Origin: CP2-2F sp034432555
GTDB taxonomy: Bacteria > Chloroflexota > Anaerolineae > Aggregatilineales > UBA2796
Direction of reading: 5' to 3'
DNA: 64,000 nt
NCBI GenBank assembly: GCA_034432555.1
Contig: DAOUBW010000026.1
Location: 1-64,000, forward strand
In this document: positions 1-7,854 of the stretch, piece by piece
Numbering within the stretch: position 1 is the stretch's first letter
How the letters are laid out: each line of letters begins with the position of its first letter
The notes under the pieces: model-generated
Database searches by the model: none
The model's input: the letters and a program-made list of their open reading frames with translations, nothing else
Told to the model about the DNA's origin: nothing
Translations under genes and position numbers: made by a program

Positions 1-82
1 GCTCGAAAAAGGCTCGAAGTTCGCCATCCGCGAAGGCGGTCTGACCGTCGGCGCCGGCATCATCACCGAAGTCCTAGACTAG
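1..82 (+). CDS. tuf: Elongation factor Tu, C-terminal end (partial)
   Basis: Only the last 26 codons are inside the window, read in the frame starting at base 2 and ending with TAG at 80-82. The tail contains FAIREGG followed by TVGAGIITEV, the typical closing strand of EF-Tu domain III. EF-Tu delivers aminoacyl-tRNA to the ribosome as a GTP complex. Its position just before the S10 gene matches the classic str-to-S10 cluster junction, where tuf is the last str gene. The rest of the protein lies to the left of the window. Confidence 0.9.
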   Translation, partial: LEKGSKFAIREGGLTVGAGIITEVLD

Positions 83-102
83 GTTAGAGAAGCGACGCAT
101 CG

Positions 103-133
103 CACAGGGCAGCCTTCGTGTTGCCCTGTGTTT
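103..133 (+). terminator. Hairpin between tuf and rpsJ, possible leaky terminator or attenuator
   Basis: A 9-bp perfect stem (CACAGGGCA at 103-111 and TGCCCTGTG at 122-130) with a 10-nt loop is followed by only three T residues. The short T run suggests weak termination or attenuation rather than a full stop between EF-Tu and the S10 cluster. Confidence 0.5.
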
Positions 134-150
134 GCCAAAAGAGGAATTGC

Positions 151-459
151 ATGGCAAAGCATAAAATTCGCATTCGCCTTAAGGGCTACGATCACCGCGT
201 GATCGATCAATCGGCGAAACGCATTGTGGAAACAGCAGAACGTACAGGCGCTCGTGTGGTCGGTCCGGTGCCGCTGCCAACGCGCATTGAGCGTTTTACC
301 GTGCGGCGCTCGCCGTTTATTGACAAAGAGTCACAAGAACATTTTGAGATCAGGACGCATAAAAGACTGATTGACGTGCTTGATCCAGATAGCAAGACCA
401 TTGACTCGCTGACACGGCTCGATCTGCCCGCCGGTGTGGACATCGAGATCAAAATCTAG
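151..459 (+). CDS. rpsJ: 30S ribosomal protein S10
   Basis: This 102-residue protein is the normal length for S10, a component of the 30S head that also binds NusB in antitermination. It opens with MAKHKIRIRLKGYDHRVID and contains the conserved GPVPLPT stretch. An in-frame ATG exists at 118, but the ATG at 151 matches the family N-terminus and is preceded by GAGGA at 141-145, so I use 151. It is the first gene of the S10 cluster and follows the tuf hairpin. Confidence 0.97.
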   Translation: MAKHKIRIRLKGYDHRVIDQSAKRIVETAERTGARVVGPVPLPTRIERFTVRRSPFIDKESQEHFEIRTHKRLIDVLDPDSKTIDSLTRLDLPAGVDIEIKI

Positions 460-518
460 CGCACGCGCAGTATAGCCTTAGGTATAACGGGATACCTCTG
501 GGTATTTCGGAGGGTCGG

Positions 519-1148
519 ATGAAGGGTATCATCGGAAGAAAACTCGGCATGACGCAGTTGATTGCAGCGGACGGCAAAGTAACGCCGGTCACTGTTATTC
601 AAGCGGGTCCATGCTTTGTAACATCGGTTCGGACGGCTGACCGCGACGGCTATACGGCGGTGCAGGTTGGCTTTGAAGAAGTGGCGCCTGAAAAACTGAC
701 GGGCGGCGAACGTGGGCATCTGCTCACGCGCAACTTGCCAACACTGCGCTATCTGCGCGAATTCCGCGTGCGCCAAGTGGACGTGGAAGAAGGGCAGCGC
801 CTGACCGTCGAAATGTTCGGCACAGGTGACCGTGTGGATGTGGTTGGCACAAGCAAAGGGCGTGGCTTCGCCGGCACCATTAAGCGGCATGGCTTCCACC
901 GTCAAGCGACGACGCACGGTGCTTCGGATCGCACCCGCGCACCTGGCGGCAGCAGCTCTGGTACAACGCCCGGTCGTGTGAAGAAGGGTACACGCCGTTC
1001 AGGGCGCATGGGCAACGACCGCGTCACCACGCAAAACCTAGAGGTGATGGTAGTTGACCCTGAGCGTAACCTGCTCGCGGTGAAAGGCTCGGTGCCGGGC
1101 GCGGCAGGCGGTCTAGTCATCGTCAAAGAGTCCGTCAAAGGGCGCTAG
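519..1148 (+). CDS. rplC: 50S ribosomal protein L3
   Basis: This 209-residue protein fits bacterial L3, which binds near the 3' end of 23S rRNA and helps start 50S assembly. It begins MKGIIGRKLGMTQ and has the conserved GTSKGRGFAGTIKRHGF and PGRVKKGTRRSGRMGN segments that reach towards the peptidyl transferase centre. The start has a clear GGAGG at 509-513. The 59-base gap after S10 contains a small inverted repeat (480-485 with 492-497) whose role is unknown. Confidence 0.97.
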   Translation: MKGIIGRKLGMTQLIAADGKVTPVTVIQAGPCFVTSVRTADRDGYTAVQVGFEEVAPEKLTGGERGHLLTRNLPTLRYLREFRVRQVDVEEGQRLTVEMFGTGDRVDVVGTSKGRGFAGTIKRHGFHRQATTHGASDRTRAPGGSSSGTTPGRVKKGTRRSGRMGNDRVTTQNLEVMVVDPERNLLAVKGSVPGAAGGLVIVKESVKGR

Positions 1149-1168
1149 ACCAAGCGGAGAATAAGCTA

Positions 1169-1813
1169 ATGAATGTTCCTGTCCTAGATATGCAGGGCAA
1201 ACAGGTTGGCAACGTAGACCTGCCTGCTGAAGTGTTTGAATATAAGATCAACGTTGGCTTGATGCACCAGTACGTGGTGATGCAGAACGCAAACGCACGG
1301 CTTGGCACGCACAAGGCAAAGCGGCGCGGCGAGATTAACCGCACCAAGGCGAAATGGTACCGCCAAAAGGGCACCGGGCGCGCACGGCACGGCAGCCGCA
1401 ACGCACCGATCTTTGTGGGCGGCGGGCGCGCACACGGACCGCTGCCGCACAAGTACACCAAAGATATGCCCAAAAAGATGCGCCATGCTGCGATCAAGAG
1501 CGCGCTCTCGGCGCTGGCACGCGATGGGCAGTTGGTGTTGGTGAAAGACCTCAGCCTAAGCGAACCAAAGGCAAAGCTGATGTCTGCCATTGTGAAGGCG
1601 TTAGTGGGCGATCAAAGTGCGTTGGTGCTGCTACCAGAGCGCAGCGAGAACATCGAGCGCGCCGCACGCAACCTAGAGCGCGTGTATTACCTGCACACGC
1701 CCTATATGAACGTGCGCGATCTGCTGCGCCATGAGCGCGTGATTATTCCGCTTGCCTCGCTGGATGTAATCAAGCGCATTCTGCTGGGTGTGCCAGTGGC
1801 TGCGGAGGAATAA
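1169..1813 (+). CDS. rplD: 50S ribosomal protein L4
   Basis: At 214 residues this matches L4, an early 23S rRNA-binding protein that lines the exit tunnel. The tunnel-loop segment KWYRQKGTGRARHGSRNAP is present around residues 65-83. In gamma-proteobacteria L4 represses its own S10 operon. Nothing here shows that this happens in this organism, and the long S10 leader of that type is not seen. The stop is only two bases before the L23 start, so the two are probably translationally coupled. Confidence 0.97.
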   Translation: MNVPVLDMQGKQVGNVDLPAEVFEYKINVGLMHQYVVMQNANARLGTHKAKRRGEINRTKAKWYRQKGTGRARHGSRNAPIFVGGGRAHGPLPHKYTKDMPKKMRHAAIKSALSALARDGQLVLVKDLSLSEPKAKLMSAIVKALVGDQSALVLLPERSENIERAARNLERVYYLHTPYMNVRDLLRHERVIIPLASLDVIKRILLGVPVAAEE

Positions 1814-1815
1814 CC

Positions 1816-2103
1816 ATGCACCTGTATGAAATTATCAAGCGCCCAATCATCACCGAAGGCTCGACGATTCTTGCCTCAGAGCAGAATCAGTTCACTTTTG
1901 AAGTAGACCTGCGCGCTAACAAGATTCAGATCAAAGAGGCAGTTGAGGTCATCTTTAATGTGGATGTGGTGAAAGTGGCAACCATCATCATGCCGATGAA
2001 GCGCGGACGGCGCGGGCGCAAAGAATATGCGCGCACGCCGGCTTGGAAGAAAGCGATCATCACGCTGCCCGAAGGGCAGACTATCGGCTTGTTCAACGTT
2101 TAA
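1816..2103 (+). CDS. rplW: 50S ribosomal protein L23
   Basis: This 95-residue protein is L23, located at the tunnel exit where trigger factor and SRP dock. It starts MHLYEIIKRPIITEGS and carries the basic loop KMKRG-like segment (MPMKRGRRGRKEYAR) expected near residue 60. The ATG follows the L4 stop by two bases. It is followed by a 95-base gap with a hairpin before L2, one of the larger gaps inside this cluster. Confidence 0.97.
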   Translation: MHLYEIIKRPIITEGSTILASEQNQFTFEVDLRANKIQIKEAVEVIFNVDVVKVATIIMPMKRGRRGRKEYARTPAWKKAIITLPEGQTIGLFNV

Positions 2104-2157
2104 GTGTCAGTCTTTGCGCGTCAGCTACCCTAATGATGCGCCTTCAATCGCACGCAC

Positions 2158-2180
2158 GCAGAGGGTGGCAGTTCCTCTGC
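2158..2180 (+). other. Hairpin in the L23-L2 gap
   Basis: GCAGAGG at 2158-2164 pairs perfectly with CCTCTGC at 2174-2180 around a 9-nt loop, just upstream of the L2 ribosome-binding region. There is no T tract, so it is more likely an mRNA structure than a terminator. A role in setting L2 translation or mRNA processing is only an inference. Confidence 0.4.
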
Positions 2181-2198
2181 TGGTGAGGGAAATACAGA

Positions 2199-3035
2199 AT
2201 GCCAGTCAAAATCTATAAGCCCACCTCGCCCGGACGGCGCGGTATGACGGGCTACAGCTTTGAAGAAATTACACGGGCAACGCCTGAAAAGTCCTTGCTG
2301 CGCGAAAAGCGCGGCAAATCCGGGCGCAACAATCAGGGGCGCGTTACGGTGCGCCATCGCGGTGGAGGGCATAAGCGCCAATATCGCGTCATTGATTTCA
2401 AGCGCGATAAATTCGACATCCCGGCGCGGGTTGCCTCGATTGAATATGATCCGAACCGCACAGCACGCATTGCGTTGCTCATCTATGCTGATGGCGAGAA
2501 GCGCTATATTATCGCGCCGCTCACCGTCAAAGTGGGCGATGTGCTGATGAACGGACCTAAAGCGCCACTGCGTGATGGCAACACGCTGCCTCTGAGCATG
2601 ATCCCAGTCGGCACGATGATTCATAACATTGAGCTAGAGCGCGGGCGCGGCGGGCAGTTGGTGCGCTCAGCAGGCACTTCCGCGCAATTGATTGGGCGTG
2701 AAGATAAATACGCACAGATTCGCCTGCCAAGTGGTGAACTCCGCAAAGTACGCGAGGAATGCCTTGCCACAATGGGGCAGGTGGGCAACCTTGAGCATAC
2801 CAACATCAAGCTGGGCAAGGCAGGGCGCAAACGCTGGATGGGCTGGCGTCCGACGGTGCGTGGTTCGGCCATGGATCCAGATAGCCATCCGCATGGTGGT
2901 GGCGAAGGGCGTTCGCCCATCGGTATGCCCGGACCAAAGACGCCCTGGGGCAAGCCCGCACTTGGCTATAAAACGCGCCGTAACAAGCGCACCGATAAGT
3001 TTATTATTCGCCGCAGCGCGGATAAACGCCGCTAA
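2199..3035 (+). CDS. rplB: 50S ribosomal protein L2
   Basis: The 278-residue product is full-length L2, which contacts the peptidyl transferase centre and helps subunits join. It starts MPVKIYKPTSPGRRGMTGY and keeps the basic KSGRNNQGRVTVRHRGGGHK segment. The C-terminal region has the universally conserved HPHGGGEGRSPIG loop, whose first His lies near the catalytic centre. A GAGGG at 2187-2191 precedes the ATG. S19 follows after 34 bases. Confidence 0.98.
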   Translation: MPVKIYKPTSPGRRGMTGYSFEEITRATPEKSLLREKRGKSGRNNQGRVTVRHRGGGHKRQYRVIDFKRDKFDIPARVASIEYDPNRTARIALLIYADGEKRYIIAPLTVKVGDVLMNGPKAPLRDGNTLPLSMIPVGTMIHNIELERGRGGQLVRSAGTSAQLIGREDKYAQIRLPSGELRKVREECLATMGQVGNLEHTNIKLGKAGRKRWMGWRPTVRGSAMDPDSHPHGGGEGRSPIGMPGPKTPWGKPALGYKTRRNKRTDKFIIRRSADKRR

Positions 3036-3069
3036 GCAGCGCCGATAAGTCTAGAGGGTTAGAACGCAT

Positions 3070-3351
3070 ATGTCACGGTCACTCAAAAAAGGACCTTTCG
3101 TTGAGCCGAAGCTGCTCAAGAAGATTGATGAGATGAATCGGCGCAACGAGAAGCGTGTTATCAAAACGTGGAGCCGCGCCTCGACAATCTTCCCGCAGAT
3201 GGTCGGACACACTATCGCTGTGCATGATGGTCGCCGCCATGTGCCAATTTACGTCACCGAGAACATGGTTGGGCATAAACTGGGCGAATTTGCGCCCACC
3301 CGCACCTTTCGCGGTCACATTGTCGAGAAGAAAGTCAAGAAGGGAGGCTGA
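3070..3351 (+). CDS. rpsS: 30S ribosomal protein S19
   Basis: This 93-residue protein is S19, which sits in the 30S head with S13 near the A and P sites. MSRSLKKGPFVEPKLLKK opens the protein and the family motif GHKLGEFAPTRTFRGH lies near the end. Length and order (after L2, before L22) are standard. The gap to L22 is five bases and holds the L22 GGAGG within the S19 end. Confidence 0.97.
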   Translation: MSRSLKKGPFVEPKLLKKIDEMNRRNEKRVIKTWSRASTIFPQMVGHTIAVHDGRRHVPIYVTENMVGHKLGEFAPTRTFRGHIVEKKVKKGG

Positions 3352-3356
3352 TCGCT

Positions 3357-3698
3357 ATGCCCGAAGTATTTGCTCAGGCACGCAGCCTGCCGATCAGCCC
3401 TCAAAAAATCCGCCTTGTCTGTGATCAGGTGCGCGGCAGAGATGTTGATCAGGCATTGGTGCTGCTGCAATACATGCCGCAAAAAGGCGCCGATCTGATC
3501 CGTAAGTTGGTGGCAAGCGCCATTGCCAACGCCGAGAACAACTTCGAGTTGAATCGGACGGATTTGTATATCAAAACCATTTACGCCGATGAGTCGTTCA
3601 AGCTCAAGCGCGTGAAGGCAGGCGCACGTGGGCGCTATAAGCCGCGTGTACGGCGCTATGCCCATGTCACGGTTATCTTAGACGAGCGGGAGGAATAG
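3357..3698 (+). CDS. rplV: 50S ribosomal protein L22
   Basis: At 113 residues this is L22, whose long beta-hairpin lines the exit tunnel at the constriction with L4. It shows the family segments ISPQKIRLVCDQVRG near the N-terminus and VKAGARGRYKPRVRRYAH at the hairpin, where macrolide-affecting changes map in other bacteria. GGAGG overlaps the S19 stop region and places the ATG at 3357. The S3 gene starts one base after its stop. Confidence 0.97.
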   Translation: MPEVFAQARSLPISPQKIRLVCDQVRGRDVDQALVLLQYMPQKGADLIRKLVASAIANAENNFELNRTDLYIKTIYADESFKLKRVKAGARGRYKPRVRRYAHVTVILDEREE

Positions 3699-3699
3699 T

Positions 3700-4365
3700 A
3701 TGGGTCGTAAAGTACACCCGGTTGGCTTCCGCCTGAAGATCAACCGTACCTGGGAAGGGCGCTGGTACGCCGAAGGCGAGCGCTACCGTGATATGCTGCA
3801 TGAGGATTTCCGCATTCGCCAATGGCTGAAGAAGCATGTGCCGAATGCTGGCATCTCCCGCGTGGATATTGCGCGCTATCCCGCCCAAGTGGTGGTGAAC
3901 ATTCACACCGCACGCCCTGGCATCATCATCGGGCGCAAGGGCGATAAGGTGAAAGAAGTGCGCGTAGACCTTGAGCGCCTGACCGGTAAGAAGGTGAAGG
4001 TAGAAGTCACTGAGATCAGTAAGCCCGATCTCGATCCGACCCTAGTTGCCGAAAATATCGCGCAGCAGTTGGAGCGCCGCATTGGTCACAGCCGTGCCAT
4101 GAAACGCGCCATTCAGCAGGCGATGCGGCAGGGCGCCCAAGGCATTAAGATCATGGTCAATGGGCGTTTGGCGGGTGCGGATATGGCACGCCGCGAGTGG
4201 CAGAGCGAAGGACGCGTGCCACGTAGCACGCTGCGCTCGTACCTTGACTATGGCACCGCCGAAGCGCTGACCACCTACGGGCGTATCGGTATCAAGGTCT
4301 GGATTTACACCGGCGAAAAACTGCTGGAAGATTTGCCTGAACCGTCAGAAGCGCCTGCCAACTAA
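3700..4365 (+). CDS. rpsC: 30S ribosomal protein S3
   Basis: The 221-residue product is S3, which forms the mRNA entry site with S4 and S5. It begins MGRKVHPVGFRLKINRTW and contains a KH domain with the RPGIIIGRKGDKVKEV signature (roughly residues 72-87). The C-terminal domain has GIKIMVNGRLAGADMARREW and GIKVWIYTGE. The start follows a GGGAGGAA at the end of L22. Length is normal. Confidence 0.97.
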   Translation: MGRKVHPVGFRLKINRTWEGRWYAEGERYRDMLHEDFRIRQWLKKHVPNAGISRVDIARYPAQVVVNIHTARPGIIIGRKGDKVKEVRVDLERLTGKKVKVEVTEISKPDLDPTLVAENIAQQLERRIGHSRAMKRAIQQAMRQGAQGIKIMVNGRLAGADMARREWQSEGRVPRSTLRSYLDYGTAEALTTYGRIGIKVWIYTGEKLLEDLPEPSEAPAN

Positions 4366-4407
4366 GCGTATAGGCGCGGCTGCATAAGGATTTAGAGGAC
4401 GAGAACT

Positions 4408-4848
4408 ATGTTGATGCCAAAGCGGGTGAAATACCGCAAACAAATGCGCGGACGCATGAGAGGGCAGGCTACGCGCGGCGCTGAAGTCCACTTTGGCGAC
4501 TTCGGCTTGCAAGCGCTAGAGCCAGCCTGGATTACGCAGCGCCAGATTGAGGCAGCCCGCCGTGCCATTGTGCGTTATATCAAGCGGCGTGGGCGGCTGT
4601 GGATTCGCATCTTCCCCGATAAGCCCGTGACGGCAAAACCAGCCGAAACGCGCATGGGCAAGGGTAAGGGTGCCGTGGATCATTGGGTGTGCGTCGTGAA
4701 GCCGGGACGTATCATGTTCGAGATGGCGGGCATTGAAGAAAGCGTTGCCCGTGAGGCACTGCGCTTAGCAGGCTTCAAAATGCCGATCAAGACCAAGTTC
4801 GTGAAGCGTACCGATCCGCTTAGCGGGCAGGAAGTGAGTACCTCATGA
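4408..4848 (+). CDS. rplP: 50S ribosomal protein L16
   Basis: L16, 146 residues here, helps position tRNA in the A site of the 50S. The sequence has MPKRVKYRKQMRGRMRG at the start and GKGKGAVDHWVCVVKPG centrally. The ATG at 4408 has AGAGGA at 4394-4399 eight bases upstream, so I prefer it over the next ATG at 4414, though the latter gives the more usual MPKR start. Its last four bases overlap the L29 start (ATGA). Confidence 0.96.
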   Translation: MLMPKRVKYRKQMRGRMRGQATRGAEVHFGDFGLQALEPAWITQRQIEAARRAIVRYIKRRGRLWIRIFPDKPVTAKPAETRMGKGKGAVDHWVCVVKPGRIMFEMAGIEESVAREALRLAGFKMPIKTKFVKRTDPLSGQEVSTS

Positions 4849-5075
4849 AAGCCTTTGAACTGCGCGAACTGGACACTAACGATCTGTTGGATCGCCTTGA
4901 GAAAGCACGTGAGGAACTCTTTCGCCTGCGCCTGAGCTGGAGCGCTGGCTCGTTGGAAGACCCGAATCTGGTGCGCTTTAAGCGCCATGAGATTGCACGC
5001 ATCATGACCATTTTGCGTGAACGTGAGATCGCTGCCGAACTGGTGCGCGAGGAGGAACAGAGCAATGCCGAATAA
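4845..5075 (+). CDS. rpmC: 50S ribosomal protein L29
   Basis: This 76-residue helical hairpin protein is L29, found at the tunnel exit next to L23. It has the family pattern ELRELDTNDLLDRLEKAREELFRLR near the start and RHEIARIMTILRERE in the second helix. The ATG overlaps the L16 stop by four bases, and its own 3' end overlaps the S17 start by 11 bases, so L16, L29 and S17 are probably translationally coupled. Confidence 0.95.
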   Translation: MKAFELRELDTNDLLDRLEKAREELFRLRLSWSAGSLEDPNLVRFKRHEIARIMTILREREIAAELVREEEQSNAE

Positions 5076-5367
5076 TCGCCGCCGTTTGGTCGGGCGCGTC
5101 TCCAGCGCCAAGATGGATAAGACCATCGTTGTGAAAGTGGATGTTGCCAAGCGGCATCCTGTTTATGACAAGGTGCTGCACGAAACGCGCAAATACTATG
5201 CTCATGATGAAAATAATCAGGCGCAAGAAGGCGATCTCGTGCAAATTGTGGAGAGCCGCCCAACCAGCCGCCTAAAGCGCTGGGCGCTTGAAAGCATTCT
5301 GGAAAAACGCGATGCGGCAAACATGACCATTACCGTCGCGGATGCCGTTGAGGAGGGGAGCAACTAA
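5065..5367 (+). CDS. rpsQ: 30S ribosomal protein S17
   Basis: S17 is an early 16S rRNA-binding protein of the 30S body. The product from the ATG at 5065 is 100 residues, MPNNRRRLVGRVSSAKMDKT onward, with the OB-fold signature HETRKYYAHDENN. A GAGGAGGA at 5049-5056 lies eight bases before this ATG, so the upstream in-frame ATG at 5017 inside L29 is rejected. A short C-terminal extension of about 15 residues beyond the usual core ends VADAVEEGSN. Confidence 0.95.
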   Translation: MPNNRRRLVGRVSSAKMDKTIVVKVDVAKRHPVYDKVLHETRKYYAHDENNQAQEGDLVQIVESRPTSRLKRWALESILEKRDAANMTITVADAVEEGSN

Positions 5368-5372
5368 GCGCC

Positions 5373-5744
5373 ATGATTCAACAAGAAACACGCTTGAAAG
5401 TTGCCGATAACACCGGCGCACGCGAACTGCTCGTCATCCGTGTGATGGGTGGCAGCAAACGCCGTTATGGCAGCGTGGGCGATGTGGTGATTGCCGCTGT
5501 GAAGCAGGCAACGCCGCAGGGCATGGTCAAGAAAAGCGACATTGTGCGGGCGGTCATTGTGCGCGTCACAAAGGCATACCGCCGCGACGATGGTTCGTAC
5601 ATTCGTTTCGATGATAATGCGGCAGTCATCTTAGAGCCAGAGGGCGAAAATCCGCGTGGCACACGCGTTTTCGGTCCGGTGGCGCGTGAAATTCGCGCCA
5701 AAGGCTTTACCAAGATTGCTGCCCTAGCGCCCGAAACACTTTAA
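5373..5744 (+). CDS. rplN: 50S ribosomal protein L14
   Basis: At 123 residues this is L14, which forms an intersubunit bridge. The first residues MIQQETRLKVADNTGAREL and the C-terminal FGPVAREIRAKGFTKI are diagnostic. It follows S17 after five bases with GGAGGGG in the end of the S17 gene serving as ribosome-binding site. No unusual features. Confidence 0.97.
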   Translation: MIQQETRLKVADNTGARELLVIRVMGGSKRRYGSVGDVVIAAVKQATPQGMVKKSDIVRAVIVRVTKAYRRDDGSYIRFDDNAAVILEPEGENPRGTRVFGPVAREIRAKGFTKIAALAPETL

Positions 5745-5766
5745 GGGCAGAAAGGGCATGTGTGCC

Positions 5767-6087
5767 ATGCAGAGGATTAAGAAGGGCGATACGGTCGAAG
5801 TGATCGCCGGCAAAGATATTGGGCAGCGCGGTGAGGTTCTCTCGGTGCTGCCCAAAATGAACCGCGTCGTCGTCGAAAAGGTGAGCATCGTCAAGAAGCA
5901 CCAAAAGCAGCAGCAGACTCGCTCCGGCGTGCGGCAAGGTATCGTTCAGTTTGAGGCGCCGATTGACCTCTCCAACGTGATGTTAGTTTGCAAGGCGTGC
6001 GATCAGCGCACCCGCGTCGGCTTTCGCATCAATGAAGAAGGCAGCAAGGTGCGCGTCTGCAAAAAATGCGGACAGGATGTTGACTAA
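5767..6087 (+). CDS. rplX: 50S ribosomal protein L24
   Basis: This L24 (106 residues from the ATG at 5767) starts an assembly domain of 23S rRNA. It has a KOW motif, KKGDTVEVIAGKDIGQRGEV, and a zinc-ribbon-like tail with Cys pairs at residues 75/78 and 98/101, a form common outside proteobacteria. An in-frame ATG at 5758 lies too close to the AAAGGG at 5751-5756, while 5767 is about 10 bases away, so 5767 is preferred. The stop overlaps the L5 ATG by one base. Confidence 0.94.
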   Translation: MQRIKKGDTVEVIAGKDIGQRGEVLSVLPKMNRVVVEKVSIVKKHQKQQQTRSGVRQGIVQFEAPIDLSNVMLVCKACDQRTRVGFRINEEGSKVRVCKKCGQDVD

Positions 6088-6626
6088 TGCGACTGAAGCA
6101 ATATTACCGTGAAACGGTTGTGCCAGAGATGATGAAAGAGTTCCGCTATAGCAATGTGATGCAAGTGCCGCGCATTGTGAAAGTGGTTCTCAATATCGGT
6201 GTGGGCGAGGCGATTGACAACGCTAAATCGCTTGATGGTGCAGTGGAAGACCTGATCAAAATCACCGGGCAAAAGCCCGTGATCACCCATGCCAAGAAGG
6301 CTGTGGCAGCCTTCAAACTGCGCGAAGGACGCGCTATCGGTGTGAAGGTAACGCTGCGGAACGAGCGGATGTGGTCGCTGCTGGATCGCTTGATCAATGT
6401 GGCGCTGCCGCGTACCCGTGACTTTCGCGGCATCAGTGGCAACGCCTTTGATGGGCGTGGCAACTACACACTGGGCTTGCGCGAACAGTTGATCTTCCCT
6501 GAGATTGAATACGATAAGATTGACAAAGTGCGCGGCATGGAAATCTCTATCGTGACGACGGCGCAAACCGATGAAGAAGGTCGCCGCCTGCTAAAATTGC
6601 TCGGTATGCCTTTCCGCGATAATTAG
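6087..6626 (+). CDS. rplE: 50S ribosomal protein L5
   Basis: L5 binds 5S rRNA and contacts the P-site tRNA. The 179-residue product contains MQVPRIVKVVLNIGVGEA, the central GQKPVITHAKKAVAAFKLREG and the tail segment EIEYDKIDKVRGMEISIVT. The start codon shares its A with the stop of L24 (TAATG), which implies tight translational coupling. S14 follows after 12 bases. Confidence 0.97.
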   Translation: MRLKQYYRETVVPEMMKEFRYSNVMQVPRIVKVVLNIGVGEAIDNAKSLDGAVEDLIKITGQKPVITHAKKAVAAFKLREGRAIGVKVTLRNERMWSLLDRLINVALPRTRDFRGISGNAFDGRGNYTLGLREQLIFPEIEYDKIDKVRGMEISIVTTAQTDEEGRRLLKLLGMPFRDN

Positions 6627-6638
6627 GGAGCATAGAGG

Positions 6639-6845
6639 ATGGCTAAACGTTCCATGACGGCGCGCGAAGGGCGTCGTAAGTATAAAGTGCAAGTGCGGAA
6701 TCGCTGCCAGTTTATTGACCCAAATTCGGACAAGATTTGCGGGCGTCCGCGTGGTTATATCCGTCGCTTCGGTCTGTGCCGCATCCACTTCCGTGAGCTT
6801 GCCCTGCAAGGCAAAGTTCCCGGTGTGGTGAAGTCGAGCTGGTAA
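6639..6845 (+). CDS. rpsN: 30S ribosomal protein S14, short form with an altered zinc site
   Basis: S14 belongs to the 30S head. The 68-residue length and the end FGLCRIHFRELALQGKVPG place it with the short zinc-type proteins (about 61 residues). The usual CxxC...CxxC site is changed: Cys23 and Cys34 are separated by 10 residues instead of 2, the insert reading QFIDPNSDKI, and the last ligand position is His50 after Cys47. The set C23, C34, C47, H50 could still hold zinc, which is an inference. GGGAGCATAGAGG precedes the start. Confidence 0.93.
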   Translation: MAKRSMTAREGRRKYKVQVRNRCQFIDPNSDKICGRPRGYIRRFGLCRIHFRELALQGKVPGVVKSSW

Positions 6846-6862
6846 GCGGCAGAGGAGTGTCT

Positions 6863-7264
6863 ATGATTTCCGATCCCATTGCCGATATGTTCACACGCAT
6901 TCGGAACGCGCTACAAGTCGGTCAACCGAGTGTTGCAATGCCTGCCTCTAAGCTGAAAACAGCCATCGCTGAAATTTTGTTGCGGCAGGGCTACGTTGAA
7001 GGCTATCAAGTCAGCGAAGGCGGCAAACCCGAACTGACTATCACGTTGAAATATTACGGGCAGCGCCGCGAGCGCCGTCCCCTCATCACGCACATTGCGC
7101 GGGTCAGCCGTCCCAGCCGCCGCGTCTACGCCGGCAAGGGTGAAATCCCTTGGGTGTTAAGCGGCATGGGCATTGCCATCATCACCACGCCGAAGGGTGT
7201 GATGACTGGTGATGAAGCGCGCCGCCGTGGGCTTGGTGGCGAAGTTATCGGCGTGGTGTGGTAG
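6863..7264 (+). CDS. rpsH: 30S ribosomal protein S8
   Basis: S8 is a central-domain 16S rRNA binder, 133 residues here. It starts MISDPIADMFTRIRNAL and ends with the family signature ITTPKGVMTGDEARRRGLGGEV. AGAGGA at 6851-6856 sits six bases before the ATG at 6863; the in-frame GTG at 6857 is too close to it and is rejected. In other bacteria S8 represses its own operon by binding near the L5 start. No matching structure was identified here. Confidence 0.96.
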   Translation: MISDPIADMFTRIRNALQVGQPSVAMPASKLKTAIAEILLRQGYVEGYQVSEGGKPELTITLKYYGQRRERRPLITHIARVSRPSRRVYAGKGEIPWVLSGMGIAIITTPKGVMTGDEARRRGLGGEVIGVVW

Positions 7265-7300
7265 TCCCACACCGCACGCCGCACGGAGGAAACACACACA

Positions 7301-7849
7301 ATGTCACGTATCGGTAAGCAGCCAGTCACTATTCCTGCCAAGGTAGATGTGACTTTGGGTGATGACAATCACCTAACAGTGAAGGGACCCAAAGGGCAGC
7401 TCGCCCTCCAGGTGCATCCCGCTATCACGATCAAAAAAGAAGACGGCAAGCTCCTCGTTGAGCGCCCGGATGATCAGCGCCAATCACGTGCGCTGCACGG
7501 GCTAACGCGCGCGCTGCTGCACAATATGGTGACGGGCGTTAGCACGGGCTTCCGCCGCACCTTACAACTAGATGGCACCGGCTATCGCGTCGAGATGAAG
7601 GGCAAGAACCTCATCGTTTATGTGGGCTATTCGCACCCCATTGAAATAACGCCGCCCGAAGGCATCAGCTTTGTGGTCGAAGATCGTGGTGTGGTCTTTC
7701 ACGTGGATGGCATTGATAAACAAGTGGTGGGGCAAGTGGCAGCCAATATTCGCGCCCTGCGTCCGCCGGAGCCATATCACGGCAAGGGCATTCGCTATAA
7801 AGATGAAGTGATCCGTCGTAAGGCGGGCAAAGCGGGTAAGGGTAAGTAA
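7301..7849 (+). CDS. rplF: 50S ribosomal protein L6
   Basis: L6 sits near the factor-binding site of the 50S. The 182-residue product starts MSRIGKQPVTIPAKVDV and contains two tandem repeats of the L6 fold, with the C-terminal signature RPPEPYHGKGIRYKDE. CGGAGGAAA lies a few bases before the ATG. The 36-base gap after S8 is otherwise featureless. L18 follows after five bases. Confidence 0.97.
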   Translation: MSRIGKQPVTIPAKVDVTLGDDNHLTVKGPKGQLALQVHPAITIKKEDGKLLVERPDDQRQSRALHGLTRALLHNMVTGVSTGFRRTLQLDGTGYRVEMKGKNLIVYVGYSHPIEITPPEGISFVVEDRGVVFHVDGIDKQVVGQVAANIRALRPPEPYHGKGIRYKDEVIRRKAGKAGKGK

Positions 7850-7854
7850 GAGCG

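Noticed and set aside
1135..1590. Open frames antisense or out of frame within the ribosomal protein genes (for example opposite L4)
   Set aside because: The real ribosomal genes have full conserved motifs and ribosome-binding sites; the shadows have neither.
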